Assembly: GCA_021234155.1 (NCBI GenBank)
Contig: JAJEKV010000027.1
Span: 12,350,716-12,414,715, forward strand
Source: Isoetes taiwanensis
Lineage: Eukaryota > Streptophyta > Lycopodiopsida > Isoetales > Isoetaceae
DNA: 64,000 bases
Reading direction: 5' to 3'
Position 1 is the stretch's first letter, and the number at the start of each line of letters is the position of its first letter. This document shows, piece after piece, positions 13,444 through 23,599 of the stretch. Both the position numbers and the translations under genes were made by a program. The notes under the pieces were generated by a model, which was given only the letters and a program-made list of their open reading frames with translations, was not told the origin of the DNA and did no database searches.

Positions 13444-15793
13444 AACCAGATCCGGCTCGCTATTTAGTTCCACCCTCATAGGTATCCCACTGATGGGGAA
13501 CAAGTTGTATTAGTTGGCTCTCTCCCGAGGCGCTCTGAAAGTCCGTCACATGTTCTCGATCATATCTGAAGATCTAAAACTCCTTTTCAGTTGAAATTTA
13601 TTGCGTTGGAAAGTTCTCTCAGAGCTCTTTTTGTGGATATATGATTTTCATATGCTTGAGTAACTTTTCTGTAGTGAAAACACAGATTTCCAGGCTGCAA
13701 ATAAGAGGCTCCAAAATCCTAAAGCGCTCGTGGTACTGACCGTATGTTTTTGGCTATATCTGAAGAACTGAAACTCCACATCAGTTGAAATTTGTTGCAT
13801 TAGAAAGCTCTCAGAGATTCTCTGAAGGTGTGTGCTTTGTATGCGTTGGTGTGTGCTTTGTATGTGTTTGAATGCTATTTCCATAGCGAAACCACATATT
13901 CCAAACCTGTACCTTAATTTTTTGGTTGATATTACACTTTTGTTCATATATATTTCTTTGTGACTCTAATTTTCATAGAACTACTACCGCCATTGGAAAG
14001 CTCTCTCAGAGCCCTTTCCAAGGATATTTGATTTGCTAATGTTTGGCCAGGATTTCAGAGCAAAAACAGCAGATTTCTAGTCTGGTTTCAGGGTTTTCAC
14101 CATTCTATTTCTTATACGACATACTTTTCTTCATAACTATTGATTTGCAACTCTATTTTGGGAGCAATATATATCATTGGAATGCTTGTAGGGTATATGA
14201 TTTGCTCATGTTTGTTCAAGACCCGAGAGGAGAAAATAGCAAATTTACAACGTGGTTTTAAGGCGTGTTTTAGAGGGTGTGATACCATCCAATCACCTTG
14301 GATTCAAGCATTTGCATGCCGGAGGCTTTCTGACGAGTGTCTGTAAGGAAGAAGTCATTGCTACTATTCATTTCAGACAAGCATCTGTAAGGTGGCAGAG
14401 GTTGCACTAGAGGTTGCGCTTGATTTTTACATTTGGACACTTTCAGAGGGGTATCTATAAGGTGATAGAGCTTGTGCTTGCTTCTTACACTTGGAGGCTT
14501 TCAGATAGGCATCTGTAAGGCGACAGAAGTTGCGCGTGATCAAAGTGTTTGGGGCTTTTGGACAAGCGCCTATAGAGTGATACCCCACCATGGCAAACAC
14601 CCGGTAATAGAAGAGCCGTGACGAAGCTTTATGTCCCTTCATCCATCCCACTAATATGTGGATGGTGCTAATACACGCCCCTCTCTCCCTAGTGCATATG
14701 GCAAATAAAAACTTCTCTTGGAAGAGTATGTAGATGCCATTCCTAATCGTGACCCCCGATGACAAAGGAAAATTGACAAAAGTAATAATCGAAACGAAAG
14801 TGCGGGCAAAGTCTTGTGCAAAAAGCATAGCTCGTCAAGCATATGACAGATACTTCAGCCTAGCGGCAAGCCGCATCTGTGCATCAACGCCAACAGACCA
14901 GGCACTTGAGAGCATTGGAAATACGTTCAAGCAATGGCAGAGGGCAACACTGCGTGTTTCTAGCATGGAGACCCGTCTACAATAGCTTGAGGATGGCCTT
15001 ACGCCTAGCACACTCTGAAAGGCAGAAGAACAAACAGGGCCTCGCTGATCTGCAGATCTACATGGACTCCTTGTCTAACATAGAAGCCATGAGACAGAAA
15101 GGAAACGTGCTGAGCAGAAGATGATGGCAACCATCTCCCACCTTTAATCAGAAGCTGAGGAGTCTGCTACTATGATGCATAGAGTCTAGGATGCCATTGA
15201 ATAGAGCCAGTCATAATTAAGAGCCCTTCCGAGTAGGGTCGAGACACAGGAAGTGGCCTCATCGGTAGTGAATCCTGTGCTGGGACTTTCACTTACAAAA
15301 ACTGGAGCACAACTCGCGGCTTGAGATCAGAAGGTGCAGGAGCTCTGGGCAACCGTCACTCAACAAGGCAAGGGCCTCCATGCAGAGGTTGATGAGCAAC
15401 TGCAGCGGTGCATGTGTGAATTAACAAGGCAGCAATAATTCCAGCAGGAGTTGAGCTCCCGACTTTAGGAAGGAGAGGCCACTGCACATGCCAGGGCAGT
15501 CCTACATGCCCAAAACTCTACACGACGTCAGCAAGGGCTGTCCACTACTGCAAGGCCAAGCTACCCCATGCTGCTACCACCCCAGGGTAGGCACAACCCA
15601 TGCAATGACGACTACAAACAGCATCTGCCACGCCCTCAATATTGACTCGACAATCGGAGAGGTCCAGGAGCTGAGACGCAGAAGCCACAATGTAGTGGTA
15701 CGTGGCCTGATAGAAGAGGCATGGGAGATCCTCACTCGAATGACATTCCATATGCTGGTATACATTGTTAAGGCAAGTCGCCATGGTGCCTAG
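13444..15793 (+). mobile_element. 2-kb dispersed repeat, copy 2, with continuing coding region
   Basis: This is collinear with 1-2031. The 5' part has degenerate internal repeats (units near 13570, 13790 and 13990 share 'ttggaaagctctctcagag'). The coding part from about 14700 reads 'VRAKSCAKSIARQAYDRYFS', then after frameshifts 'MRQKGNVLSRR' and a long Gln/Glu-rich stretch up to 15790. Seven stops in the frame 15145-15468 (15145 TAA, 15187 TAG, 15202 TAG, 15214 TAA, 15322 TGA, 15436 TAA, 15466 TAG) each sit where a Gln or Arg codon would fit. Unlike copy 1, the frame continues past 15516 as a Pro/Gln/Arg-rich segment. LINE RT-type sequence follows at 16075, so the whole may be one LINE with ORF1, but this is not proven. 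Confidence 0.6.
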
Positions 15794-16980
15794 CGTCCAG
15801 ACCGCTCCCCGGTAGCCACATTCACGGTTTAGGACGCAGAACTAAGAGCATCTATCCCGTCGTCGCAAAAATCGAAGGGGACCACTCAGATGTCGTAGAG
15901 ATCTGACCCTAACACAACAGGAAGACTGCAGACATGAGTTTGCCAAAGTTAAGAGTGTCCACAGACGGGGAAGAACTACATGAGTCGGGAGGATGGATAG
16001 CTTTGTATAAATGTCTGAGTTACTGCTCTCAAAACTGTATATGGCAATGACCACTTAAGAAGCTCCTATTCCGCATGCTAGTGCAGATCGTGGTTCTGTA
16101 TGCTTGTCCTGCTTGGGGACCAGGGCTTGCAAAGCACAAATGGAAGAAAATAGAACAGGTTTTAAAACGATTTCTTCTGGAGGAATTAGGTGCAAAGTTA
16201 CATACCCCCTATGAGATGGTCTTAGCTGAGAGCGGCATGTACCCCCTAGAAGTAGAAGCTCTCTACCAAACGCTGAGATACTATGTAAAGGTCAAAAATA
16301 TGGAGACAACACAATTGCCGTATCAAGCTCTTCAAGAATCGAAACAGCAAAGATGCCCTGGATGGCATAAACAGTTGCTGGAATGGGCTCGATTCTGGGA
16401 TATTTCGATTGAAGAGTTCCCTCAAATGGAGGTAGGAATCAGACAGTGGATCGTGAAAAAAGCACAACGTCATTTATGGCCCAATCAGGACCTCGAGACA
16501 AAAAAGAATTTTTTGAAAGGAGATAAATTCGATAGTAGTATATGGAGAACAATATTATCTGCACTCAACGAAAGCTAATCTCTCAATTTAGACTTAGTTC
16601 TCATCATCTGGAAGTTCAAGTCGGGAGAACAAATGGAATTCCCGATAAATTACAGTACTGCCGATGTTGTTTGGATACGGTGGTGGAGGATGAACAACAT
16701 GCCTTACTTCTCTGACAACCTTTGATTATCTCAAGTAATCAACATGATATTAACAATGGCACTTTGAATGGCATGTTACACTTATCCCCCGAAGCAACTG
16801 GGTGCATATCTCTAGGAATATTGGAAAGAAAGAAAGGATCTGTTGGATCTATATTCGATGGGAGAAGAATTAGAGGCACAAGGCCTTAGTGCCTAACTTG
16901 AAAACAATATGTTATGTAAATGGTTTGTCCTTGGACCTGAGGATCTCAACCGCGTGAATAAATTACAATTACAATAATCT
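15794..16980 (+). pseudogene. LINE C-terminal region (post-RT domain and zinc-binding end)
   Basis: The open frame 16075-16578 encodes 'VLYACPAWGPGLAKHKWKKI' and 'GMYPLEVEALYQTLRYYVK', typical of the region after the reverse transcriptase in plant and animal LINEs (the YGxxxW...Q..vLR-like block). Beyond the stop at 16578, another frame gives 'LQYCRCCLDTVVEDEQHALL', the C-x2-C...ExExH zinc-binding end of LINE ORF2. The unit finishes with 'aataaattacaattacaata' at about 16960, an ATTACA-type tail. The catalytic RT core is not present in this copy. It could be the 3' part of the element whose 5' part is repeat copy 2. Confidence 0.65.
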
Positions 16981-17098
16981 TGATTATACACACCTACTGC
17001 TTTTGGCTCCGCTCCCCGCCCATGTTCCTATTTTTGTGGAGACTTCTTTACCTAATCACATCTTTAGATTCAGATCTTAAATATTTCTCTTCACAAGT

Positions 17099-17680
17099 TT
17101 AATAAATCGAAGGCAAGATCCCAAATTCAACTAGCTCGCCGACTAGCTTTGCTTCAATCAAGTCTACCCTTGTCCTTCTTGATAATTTGTCGACGTCTTT
17201 TGTAAGGTCAAAGCCAGCAACTTTCGGAGGATTGTTCCCTATGACTACCCTATTGATCTTTGGCAGGGAGAAGCCCACCATATGGTTCTATCTATGGCTT
17301 GTCACCAATGAAGTTGAGGGTTGCGGACTTACATCGAGGAGAATCTTGCGACTAGGTTTGAAATACTTTGGGGCAGCAGCTGATGTGGAGTTCAATATTG
17401 CTAAATGCCTAGTTGTGTATTCAAACAAGAGCCTCTTTAGCTCGGACAAGGCAACGCACCTTGGTTTCAGGATTCTAGAGGAGAACACCACTCCTAAGCT
17501 GCTAGGTCTACCGTTTTGGAACTCCATCCTTGACAAAATCAAGAAAAGCATTGACATGTGGTCTGCTATAGGACTCTCCCTTGCTGGTAGAATCATAGTG
17601 GCAAATATGGTATTTGTCTCAACAAACTATGTATTTCTCCTCTCTGATTATTGCACCTAAGGATATCTATGAGTAAATTT
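17099..17680 (+). pseudogene. LINE reverse transcriptase fragment (thumb region)
   Basis: The frame 17187-17660 carries 'LGLKYFGAAADVEFNIAKC' (F...SGL.xNxxKS block), 'HLGFRILEENTTPKLLGLPF' and 'SIGLSLAGRIIVANMVFVST' (LSxAGRxxLxxxVLxS-like), the characteristic sequence just after the YADD motif in plant LINE ORF2. The catalytic YADD segment and everything 5' of it are missing, which is normal for 5'-truncated LINE copies. Orientation is plus, opposite to the LINE at 23632. Confidence 0.7.
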
Positions 17681-17834
17681 AAGGCATGGTCAAGAAATTC
17701 ATTTGGGCAGGATCTTCATTAGATAAGATTATTCATATCACATACATCGGCGATATTCTTTGCAAGATGACCAAGTATTGGGTTCAAGCTCCTAGATCTT
17801 GGACTTAGTGGACTATTTGTAGCAATAGTCGGTG
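17681..17834. other. Short spacer between LINE fragment and tandem array
   Basis: The downstream part still reads weakly as LINE ('MVKKFIWAG'-like). Nothing else is seen. Confidence 0.4.
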
Positions 17835-18420
17835 TAGCTCAGTCCTCTCCATTCAAGATAAAACGACCATGACCTTGCACAAGTCACTCCTGAGTTTTTT
17901 TTATTATTTTTTTGCATTATATAAAGAACAACTAAAACCATATTTTTCTTAAGTGGTGCTTGCGCCCGATTACCGAATCCTCCCCATTCGAGATGGAGAC
18001 AACCATGACCTTGCTCAAACCACCCATAAGGTTGTTTGATCATATAAGTAATATTAACAACTTCAAATGAGGTCATTATGCTGAAAACTTAGATCACTGG
18101 GGTGCTTGAGCCTGACCATCCAAGTTCTCCCCATTCAAGATACGACCCTAGGGTATTTTTTGCATTGCATGAAGAACAACTAAAAGCAAAATTTTCAATG
18201 CTTACACCCGATCCAGTCCTCTCCATTCGAGATGGAGACAACCCCATGGCCTTGCTTAAGTCACCCCTTTTATGATCATTGCGTTAAAAAAAAGGAAAAA
18301 AATAAAACGATGAGAACTAATTTTTTCTTTAAGTGGTTCCTGAGTCCAATCATTCCATCTTTTTCATTCAAGATAGGGACGGCCGTGACCTTGCACAACT
18401 TACCTTTGATATTGCTTGCT
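17835..18420. repeat. Degenerate tandem array of about 110-150-bp units
   Basis: Five imperfect copies of a block centred on 'ccccattcgagatggagaca' and 'accatgaccttgctcaa' occur near 17850, 17985, 18130, 18220 and 18360. Between them a second shared block reads 'gcattatataaagaacaac' or similar. The copies differ by small indels. It is satellite-like but short, and no coding potential is apparent. Confidence 0.65.
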
Positions 18421-19555
18421 CCCAAATGCAAGTGATAACTTCTAGAACTAAGAAAATACTACCTAAAACTGCAAAAAAACTAGGAAATCACACATATTGG
18501 ACATTGGGTTTTCTGGCAACTTACTTTCTAATAGCAATACTCTATACCTGAATCGCCAAAATGCTCCAAAGAATGACTGCAAAACACAATGAGATGGACT
18601 AAAGAAGCTCCCAAATTTTCCGCCAAGGATGCGTCGATCGTCGATGTTGATAATTGGCATCTATTGATATATAAATGTTGTCTGCCTATGTTTTGCTTCA
18701 ATGTTGAGTGTTATGGATCATCAATGATGTAACTTTGATAATTGATATGGTTCTCACCACGTCAAATTCCAGCGTGGTAGGGCATGTCGAAGATCGATCA
18801 GATGAAGTTTAATTAGAAAATGCTGATAATAAACATTTAGCCGTCACTGATCGACGAAATCTCATCGAAGAGATATGCTTCACCTTGTAATAATGTACTA
18901 TGATCCTGCTTAAACTACAATATTTTGTAGCAGCAACACATTGACCAACTTTATGAGCGTAATAAATAAGTAGGTTTGTTCATTTTTTTTCCCAATAAGA
19001 CCACAAAACATATATTAAGAATCTCTACATACCCCTTTTTGTCATATATTGTGATGTTTAATAGGCATGGGAGAAATGTAGTTCAATAAGTTAATTTTCT
19101 CTCTAAACTAGAAAATATATTTGAAAAGTTGTTCAAATTTAGTTATTGATTCTTATGGCTAAACTTCATGACATCGTTTCTCAGTTATATAACCATCACG
19201 AGCTACATTATGTTGAGTTTTAGACCTATAATGGTGTAGTCAACTTACCTTTTGAAGCTCGAAATCAGTTAATCCTGCTTCATTGAATCTTGTTTAAATC
19301 TAAATAATGGATAGATACACTCTAATTACACTATATCGAAGTTGATAGAGTATGCATCCATATAGATTTAAGTAGAATGCATTTACTACCCTTATGAGAC
19401 TTATAAACGTTTATTGAAGCACTTTAACCTATATTTTTGTTCTAAATTGTGTTCATAATGCATTCTTCTTTAGTCAAGTTTGACATTAATATAATTTATG
19501 TAACACCTTGGAAAATCCTCGAACTATAGCTTGATTTTAGAACTTCTTATTAGAA
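18421..19555. other. AT-rich intergenic sequence
   Basis: I see no ORF, terminal repeat or RNA gene that I can support in this stretch of about 1.1 kb. Confidence 0.5.
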
Positions 19556-20350
19556 TTGAATTGAATCGAATGATTTTTGTAAGGATTAAACAACCCTCGC
19601 CTTTGAAGGATTTTCGAGGAAAAACTTTGGCAATAGTAAGAATGTTGATAAACTATATAAATATACATCATGCTACATTATGATGCATGTCAAGGTAATG
19701 TCCAAGAACATAATTGAGTACGCCAAGATCCATCATTTCCTAAAGATATAATCTTAACAAATTCTCCCAAGCCTTGCTCAACATCACATGTAACGGATGG
19801 ACCAATTCAGTGTAGCATGTCCAGATGTGACCATATGCCGATGGACAGCTTTGAAGGGTATGACTCTTATCCTCAATTATTCCCAATTGGCAGCACTGAT
19901 AAAGCCTATCCTGGCATGCCTCTCCAATCCATCTGCTTGTCTCAATTCTATCGCGGTGTGATGTTGTGCAAAGTGAAGCTATAAGTCTGCGTCTCTCTAT
20001 GGGCAAATGGGTATGTAGCTAGCGCTGCAGGCCCTATTTGAGCGTGGATTTATCTGGTACTGATAATGCACCGGCTTGGCCTGTTCGAGGGCAGTAACAT
20101 CCCGAAGCTTGCTGAGAAAGCAAGCATCAAGATAGTGCCTCAAGTTATGGCAATCCTCTTCTATTTGCACCCGTATGCACTTGCACTCCTGCAGATTCCA
20201 GCAGCCTAGCCACTGAGCTCCCTTTCCTTCCAGTAGGCTTTGAGGCAATGTGGATCCATTGCTATGGTATATGCTGGGTTGGAGAGTCGAGCATCACCCG
20301 TACGGACCACCTTCTGAAAATAGATGATGTGGTGATCAAGGGCTGCCCGC
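19556..20350 (-). pseudogene. LINE 3' end (copy d): zinc-binding C-terminus and pentamer tail
   Basis: On the minus strand 19740-20006 encodes 'IETSRWIGEACQDRLYQCCQ' followed by 'LGIIEDKSHTLQSCP', the R-x-C-x2-C...ExExHxLxxCP signature of LINE ORF2 C-termini. Upstream (20008-20250) is a further decayed coding block. The 3' end at about 19560-19620 keeps the stem-loop seen in the other copies (CCTTCAAAGGCGAGGG) but ends in ATTCA/ATTCG pentamers rather than ATTCT, and lacks the 'gggtcccatagg' block. It is paralogous to the element at 21136-21850. Confidence 0.65.
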
Positions 20351-20462
20351 TGAGGAGGCAAGAAACTTGTCTCCGGTAGAAGAATACATTATGGAATTGA
20401 CCCCTAGTGCCTGAGCCAGGAAGGCCTTCTGCACCTGCTCCAAATCATTCTAGGTGGCAAGG

Positions 20463-20706
20463 AACACCCACGGGGGATTCACCTTTATCACATGAGTATA
20501 TGCCACATGCGTGCTTAAGGTGAGAAGAAACACCCCTATATACGTACGCAAAACTGTTGGAAAAACACCCCTTCCGTGGAGAAAATACACTAGAATGTCA
20601 GTAAGAGGGGGATTTAAACCCCTAGTATATGTACGAAAACATCGAGAAAAACCCCCTTCCATACACTCACTAGGTTTATACGGGTCTTCTGTGTGAATCC
20701 CCCTTG
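20463..20706. repeat. Small foldback (MITE-like) element
   Basis: The sequence 'cccacgggggattcac' at the left and its near-inverse at the right ('gtgaatcccccttgggaac') bracket about 245 bp. The interior has three 'gaaaaacaccccttcc'-like blocks (20541, 20570, 20650), so it is internally repetitive. There is no coding potential. I could not identify a clear target duplication, so the MITE label is tentative. Confidence 0.4.
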
Positions 20707-20719
20707 GGAACACCATCGG

Positions 20720-21135
20720 CCGTCAATCCCATATAGAAGAATGAGCTCCATCAAGACCCTAAACAAGTGCGACTGGTGGGCTTAGTCATACAACTGTGCT
20801 TTATGACGAGAAGAATTAAGTCAAAACTTGTAATTATATGTGGGAGATCGGTCCCAACCACATAGAGCATTTTTGAGCAAAATAGGGCTTGGCAACTTCA
20901 ATTGATATTAGTTGATAACGGCCAAATATGGCAATAAATTGATGTGTTTATCATAAGAAATCAATTACTTACGTACTTAACAACGCTTTAGATCTTTTAT
21001 GCTACAGAATTGAAGAATGCACTTCTAGACTAGTGTAAAAATTGCCAATTTCTCCAAGCTTTGGACACATGACACCATATAGGTGAGCGCATTGGTGAAA
21101 TTCTGATAGATCTTTAAGAATCAAGAGAAGACTCA
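20720..21135. other. Intergenic sequence
   Basis: Nothing identifiable is seen here. It lies between the foldback element and the microsatellite tail of the next LINE. Confidence 0.4.
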
Positions 21136-21850
21136 TAGAATAGAATAGAATAGAATAGAATAGAATAGAATAGAATAGAATAGAATAGAATAGAATAGAA
21201 TAGAATAGAATAGAGTTTTTATCGTCCACAGAGACCAATCGGCCTATGGGACCCAAAAAGGAGGCGCGCAAACATAGTACTGTCCGGGTTAAAAAACCCT
21301 CGCTTCAAAGGGTCTTCGGGGAAAAAATCATGATAAGAATAAAAGTGTTGTCAGACTGTACAGACATCTATCGTGAGGGAAGAAAATATATAGGCATATC
21401 AGTCGAGTGCCCGAGGACCAAACTGATCCAGGCGATCTGTGACCTCTTCAAAGTATGATCCCAGCATACACACTGCGGCCGGGCTGAACATCTCATGCAG
21501 GAACTGGCCAGGCCGGACTAGCTCAACATAGCATGTCTGAATTTCATCATATAAGTAGCGTAGGGTGTGGCATTCGTCTTTCACAGCTCCAATTTGGTAG
21601 CATTGACAAAGCCTCTCCTGGTGCGACTCCCCAATCCATCTTCCCGTCTTAATCAGGAGAGATATGCGCCTGTGCGGATAGAGGCAATGGATTTGCACTT
21701 TTTCATGGGTAAATGGGTGTGCAGGTAGTGTGGCCATGCTCCAGCATGGGTCTTGACCTGTTCAAGGGTGCTGAAATTCCAAAGCTTGCGGTGGTGGTAG
21801 ATTGTAAAATTCAAATCTCTTTGCCAGATGTACGGTTTAAGTGGCAAGGA
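21136..21850 (-). pseudogene. LINE 3' end (copy b) with long TAGAA/TTCTA tail
   Basis: The minus-strand frame 21399-21737 encodes 'KTGRWIGESHQERLCQCYQI' then 'GAVKDECHTLRYL', the LINE ORF2 C-terminal zinc-binding motif and a paralog of the protein at 19740-20006. Downstream on the minus strand come a stem-loop (GACCCTT/GAGGGTT) at about 21290-21320, 'TTTGGGTCCCATAGGCC' at 21239-21256, 'TCTCTGTGGACGATAAAAAC', and then about 16 TTCTA units (21136-21214 on the plus strand). The order ORF, stem-loop, conserved block, microsatellite shows the pentamer array is the LINE's own 3' tail, not a chance neighbour. Confidence 0.75.
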
Positions 21851-22310
21851 ATATGGTGGATTATTTTTGGTCTATGCACCCAAAATAGTCCTCGTACAAC
21901 TCTACCACTAAGCACATCCCATCCTCACTGGCAGTGTAATGTGGACAATGTAATTTGGTTGATTTTGCTCCTTCTAGCTGGCTAGCTAGCTACCTATCTA
22001 TCTATTTTGCCAGCATAAGACTTCTAGTATCATACCTCATTTCAAAGGTCAAATTGAGAAGCTATTTGTTCTTTTCCAGACTACAACAATTGTACAAACA
22101 TTTGTCTATATATTAATATTATATATAATTCATAGATTGTAGGTAGTACTAATGCATCCCAACCTAGAAAAAAGGTTGTTTTTTTAGCTAATTATATCAA
22201 ATTATAATCAGGAGCATAAGATACTTTCAAAAGAGATACATTGAAAATTCTAAAGCTTTTTTTTTTTTTCTTTTGAAGGATCATATCTTACTCTATATAT
22301 GTTCTTATGT
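21851..22310. other. AT-rich intergenic sequence
   Basis: Simple GCTA/CTAT runs occur near 21975-22003 and a T/C tract at 22258-22275. There is no supported feature. Confidence 0.4.
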
Positions 22311-22314
22311 TTGT

Positions 22315-22720
22315 CGCGCTTATCCAACCGTTCGTTCGAGATCCGACGGCTCACGTGGCTTTGGGACGTATCCTACGGCCCAGATGGCCTGGGAGTTTAT
22401 ATATAATTCGTGATAGACGCCATCCTACGGTCTAGGGTTGATTTGATCCTGATGCGTCGGTCCGAGATCCTCACGGCTCACGCTATGTTGGGACACATCC
22501 TACTTGTACATGACTTTGGGAATTATATGTAATAGATCCTATGGCTCATGTTATGCGTGAGATCTCGACCCTTGATCGAGTCCAAGATCCTACGCCCAAG
22601 TTGAATGCTCATCCCTTAGGAAAAGGCTTTTAAAATTTTTTATGTTGTGTGGGGGATTCAACCCGCCATTGACCCTCCAACCCCCATTCCAACCACTAGA
22701 CCAAGCATTAATTCCATGAA
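22315..22720 (-). mobile_element. SINE-like unit with tRNA-derived head and internally repeated body
   Basis: On the minus strand, starting near 22715, 'TGGTCTAGTGGTTGGAATGG' matches an A-box, and 'GGGTTGAATCCCCC' about 35 bases later matches a B-box, as in tRNA-derived SINEs. Downstream on that strand (22315-22610) lies a body with repeated blocks: on the plus strand 'gagatcc.acggctcacg' occurs at about 22338 and 22469, and 'atcctacggcc/atcctacttg' at about 22370 and 22497. No poly(A) or other tail was recognised. The pol III boxes are clear but the element boundaries are not. Confidence 0.45.
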
Positions 22721-22779
22721 CAATTTATGTTTCAAATTTACTTAAGGGTAATGTTCCCATTAAGATAAAATATGACTAT

Positions 22780-23470
22780 AACATTCTAGCTAGTTCAAAA
22801 AGGTTCTAGAATGTTCGAAAGTTCTAGAAAGTTCTAGAATCTTCTAGGAAGTTCTAGAACATAAGAGATCTAGGGGGATCTAAAAAAAATTCTTCCGAAA
22901 AGTTCCAAATTGTTCTAATAAGTTTTAGAATGTTCTAGAATGTAGGGAATCTACTGAAATGTAAGGAAATCTAGGGAAATACTTCCAAAGTTCTAGAATA
23001 TATTGAAAGTCTTAGAATGTTCCGTAAAGTCTTAGAATGTTCTAAAAAAAGTTATAGAATGTAAAGGAATCCGAAAAATTTAATAGAATGTAAGAAATCT
23101 TATAAAATGTAAGAGAATCTAGGAAAATATTTACAAGCCTAAGGGAATCTCTTAAAAATCTGGGGATCTAAAGGAATCTTCATAAAATCTAAGGGAATCT
23201 AAGAAAATGTTGATGAAATCCTAGAGTATCTAAGGGAATCTTTATAGAATCTCTTTGAATCTCATGTAATGTAAGGGAACCTAGGGCAATATCATAAAAT
23301 CTAAATGAATCTAAGGGGATCTTCATAGAATCTTGGAGAATCTAGGGAAATCTAATAGAATCTAGAGGGAATCTTATAAAATTTAGAGAAATGCTCACGA
23401 ACCCTCTAAGAGAACCTTGGTAGAATCTTAGAGAATCTATCAAGATATTCTTTTACAAGAACTTGCACGT
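22780..23470. repeat. Degenerate short-period array (GTTCTAGAA / GGAATCTAAGG)
   Basis: About 690 bp are made of loosely periodic blocks. First come repeats of 'gttctagaatgttc' (22795-22930), then repeats of 'aagggaatctagggaaatct' variants every 12-25 bases to about 23460. It is purine-rich on the plus strand and has no long ORF. Related sequence recurs at 26430-26660. It may be an old minisatellite or the interior of an unrecognised non-autonomous element. Confidence 0.6.
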
Positions 23471-23599
23471 AGGAACATGCTAAAACTCGAACATGCACCG
23501 TAGGACGCATTAAATTTCTTGTATATATATATGGGAACTCATCAATGGCATACATACGCCAAGTGATATCATACACCTACACAACATATTTGTTTATAT

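Noticed and set aside
20511-20696. Plus-strand 61-residue ORF
   Set aside because: It lies inside the foldback element and is short and arginine/lysine-rich by chance.
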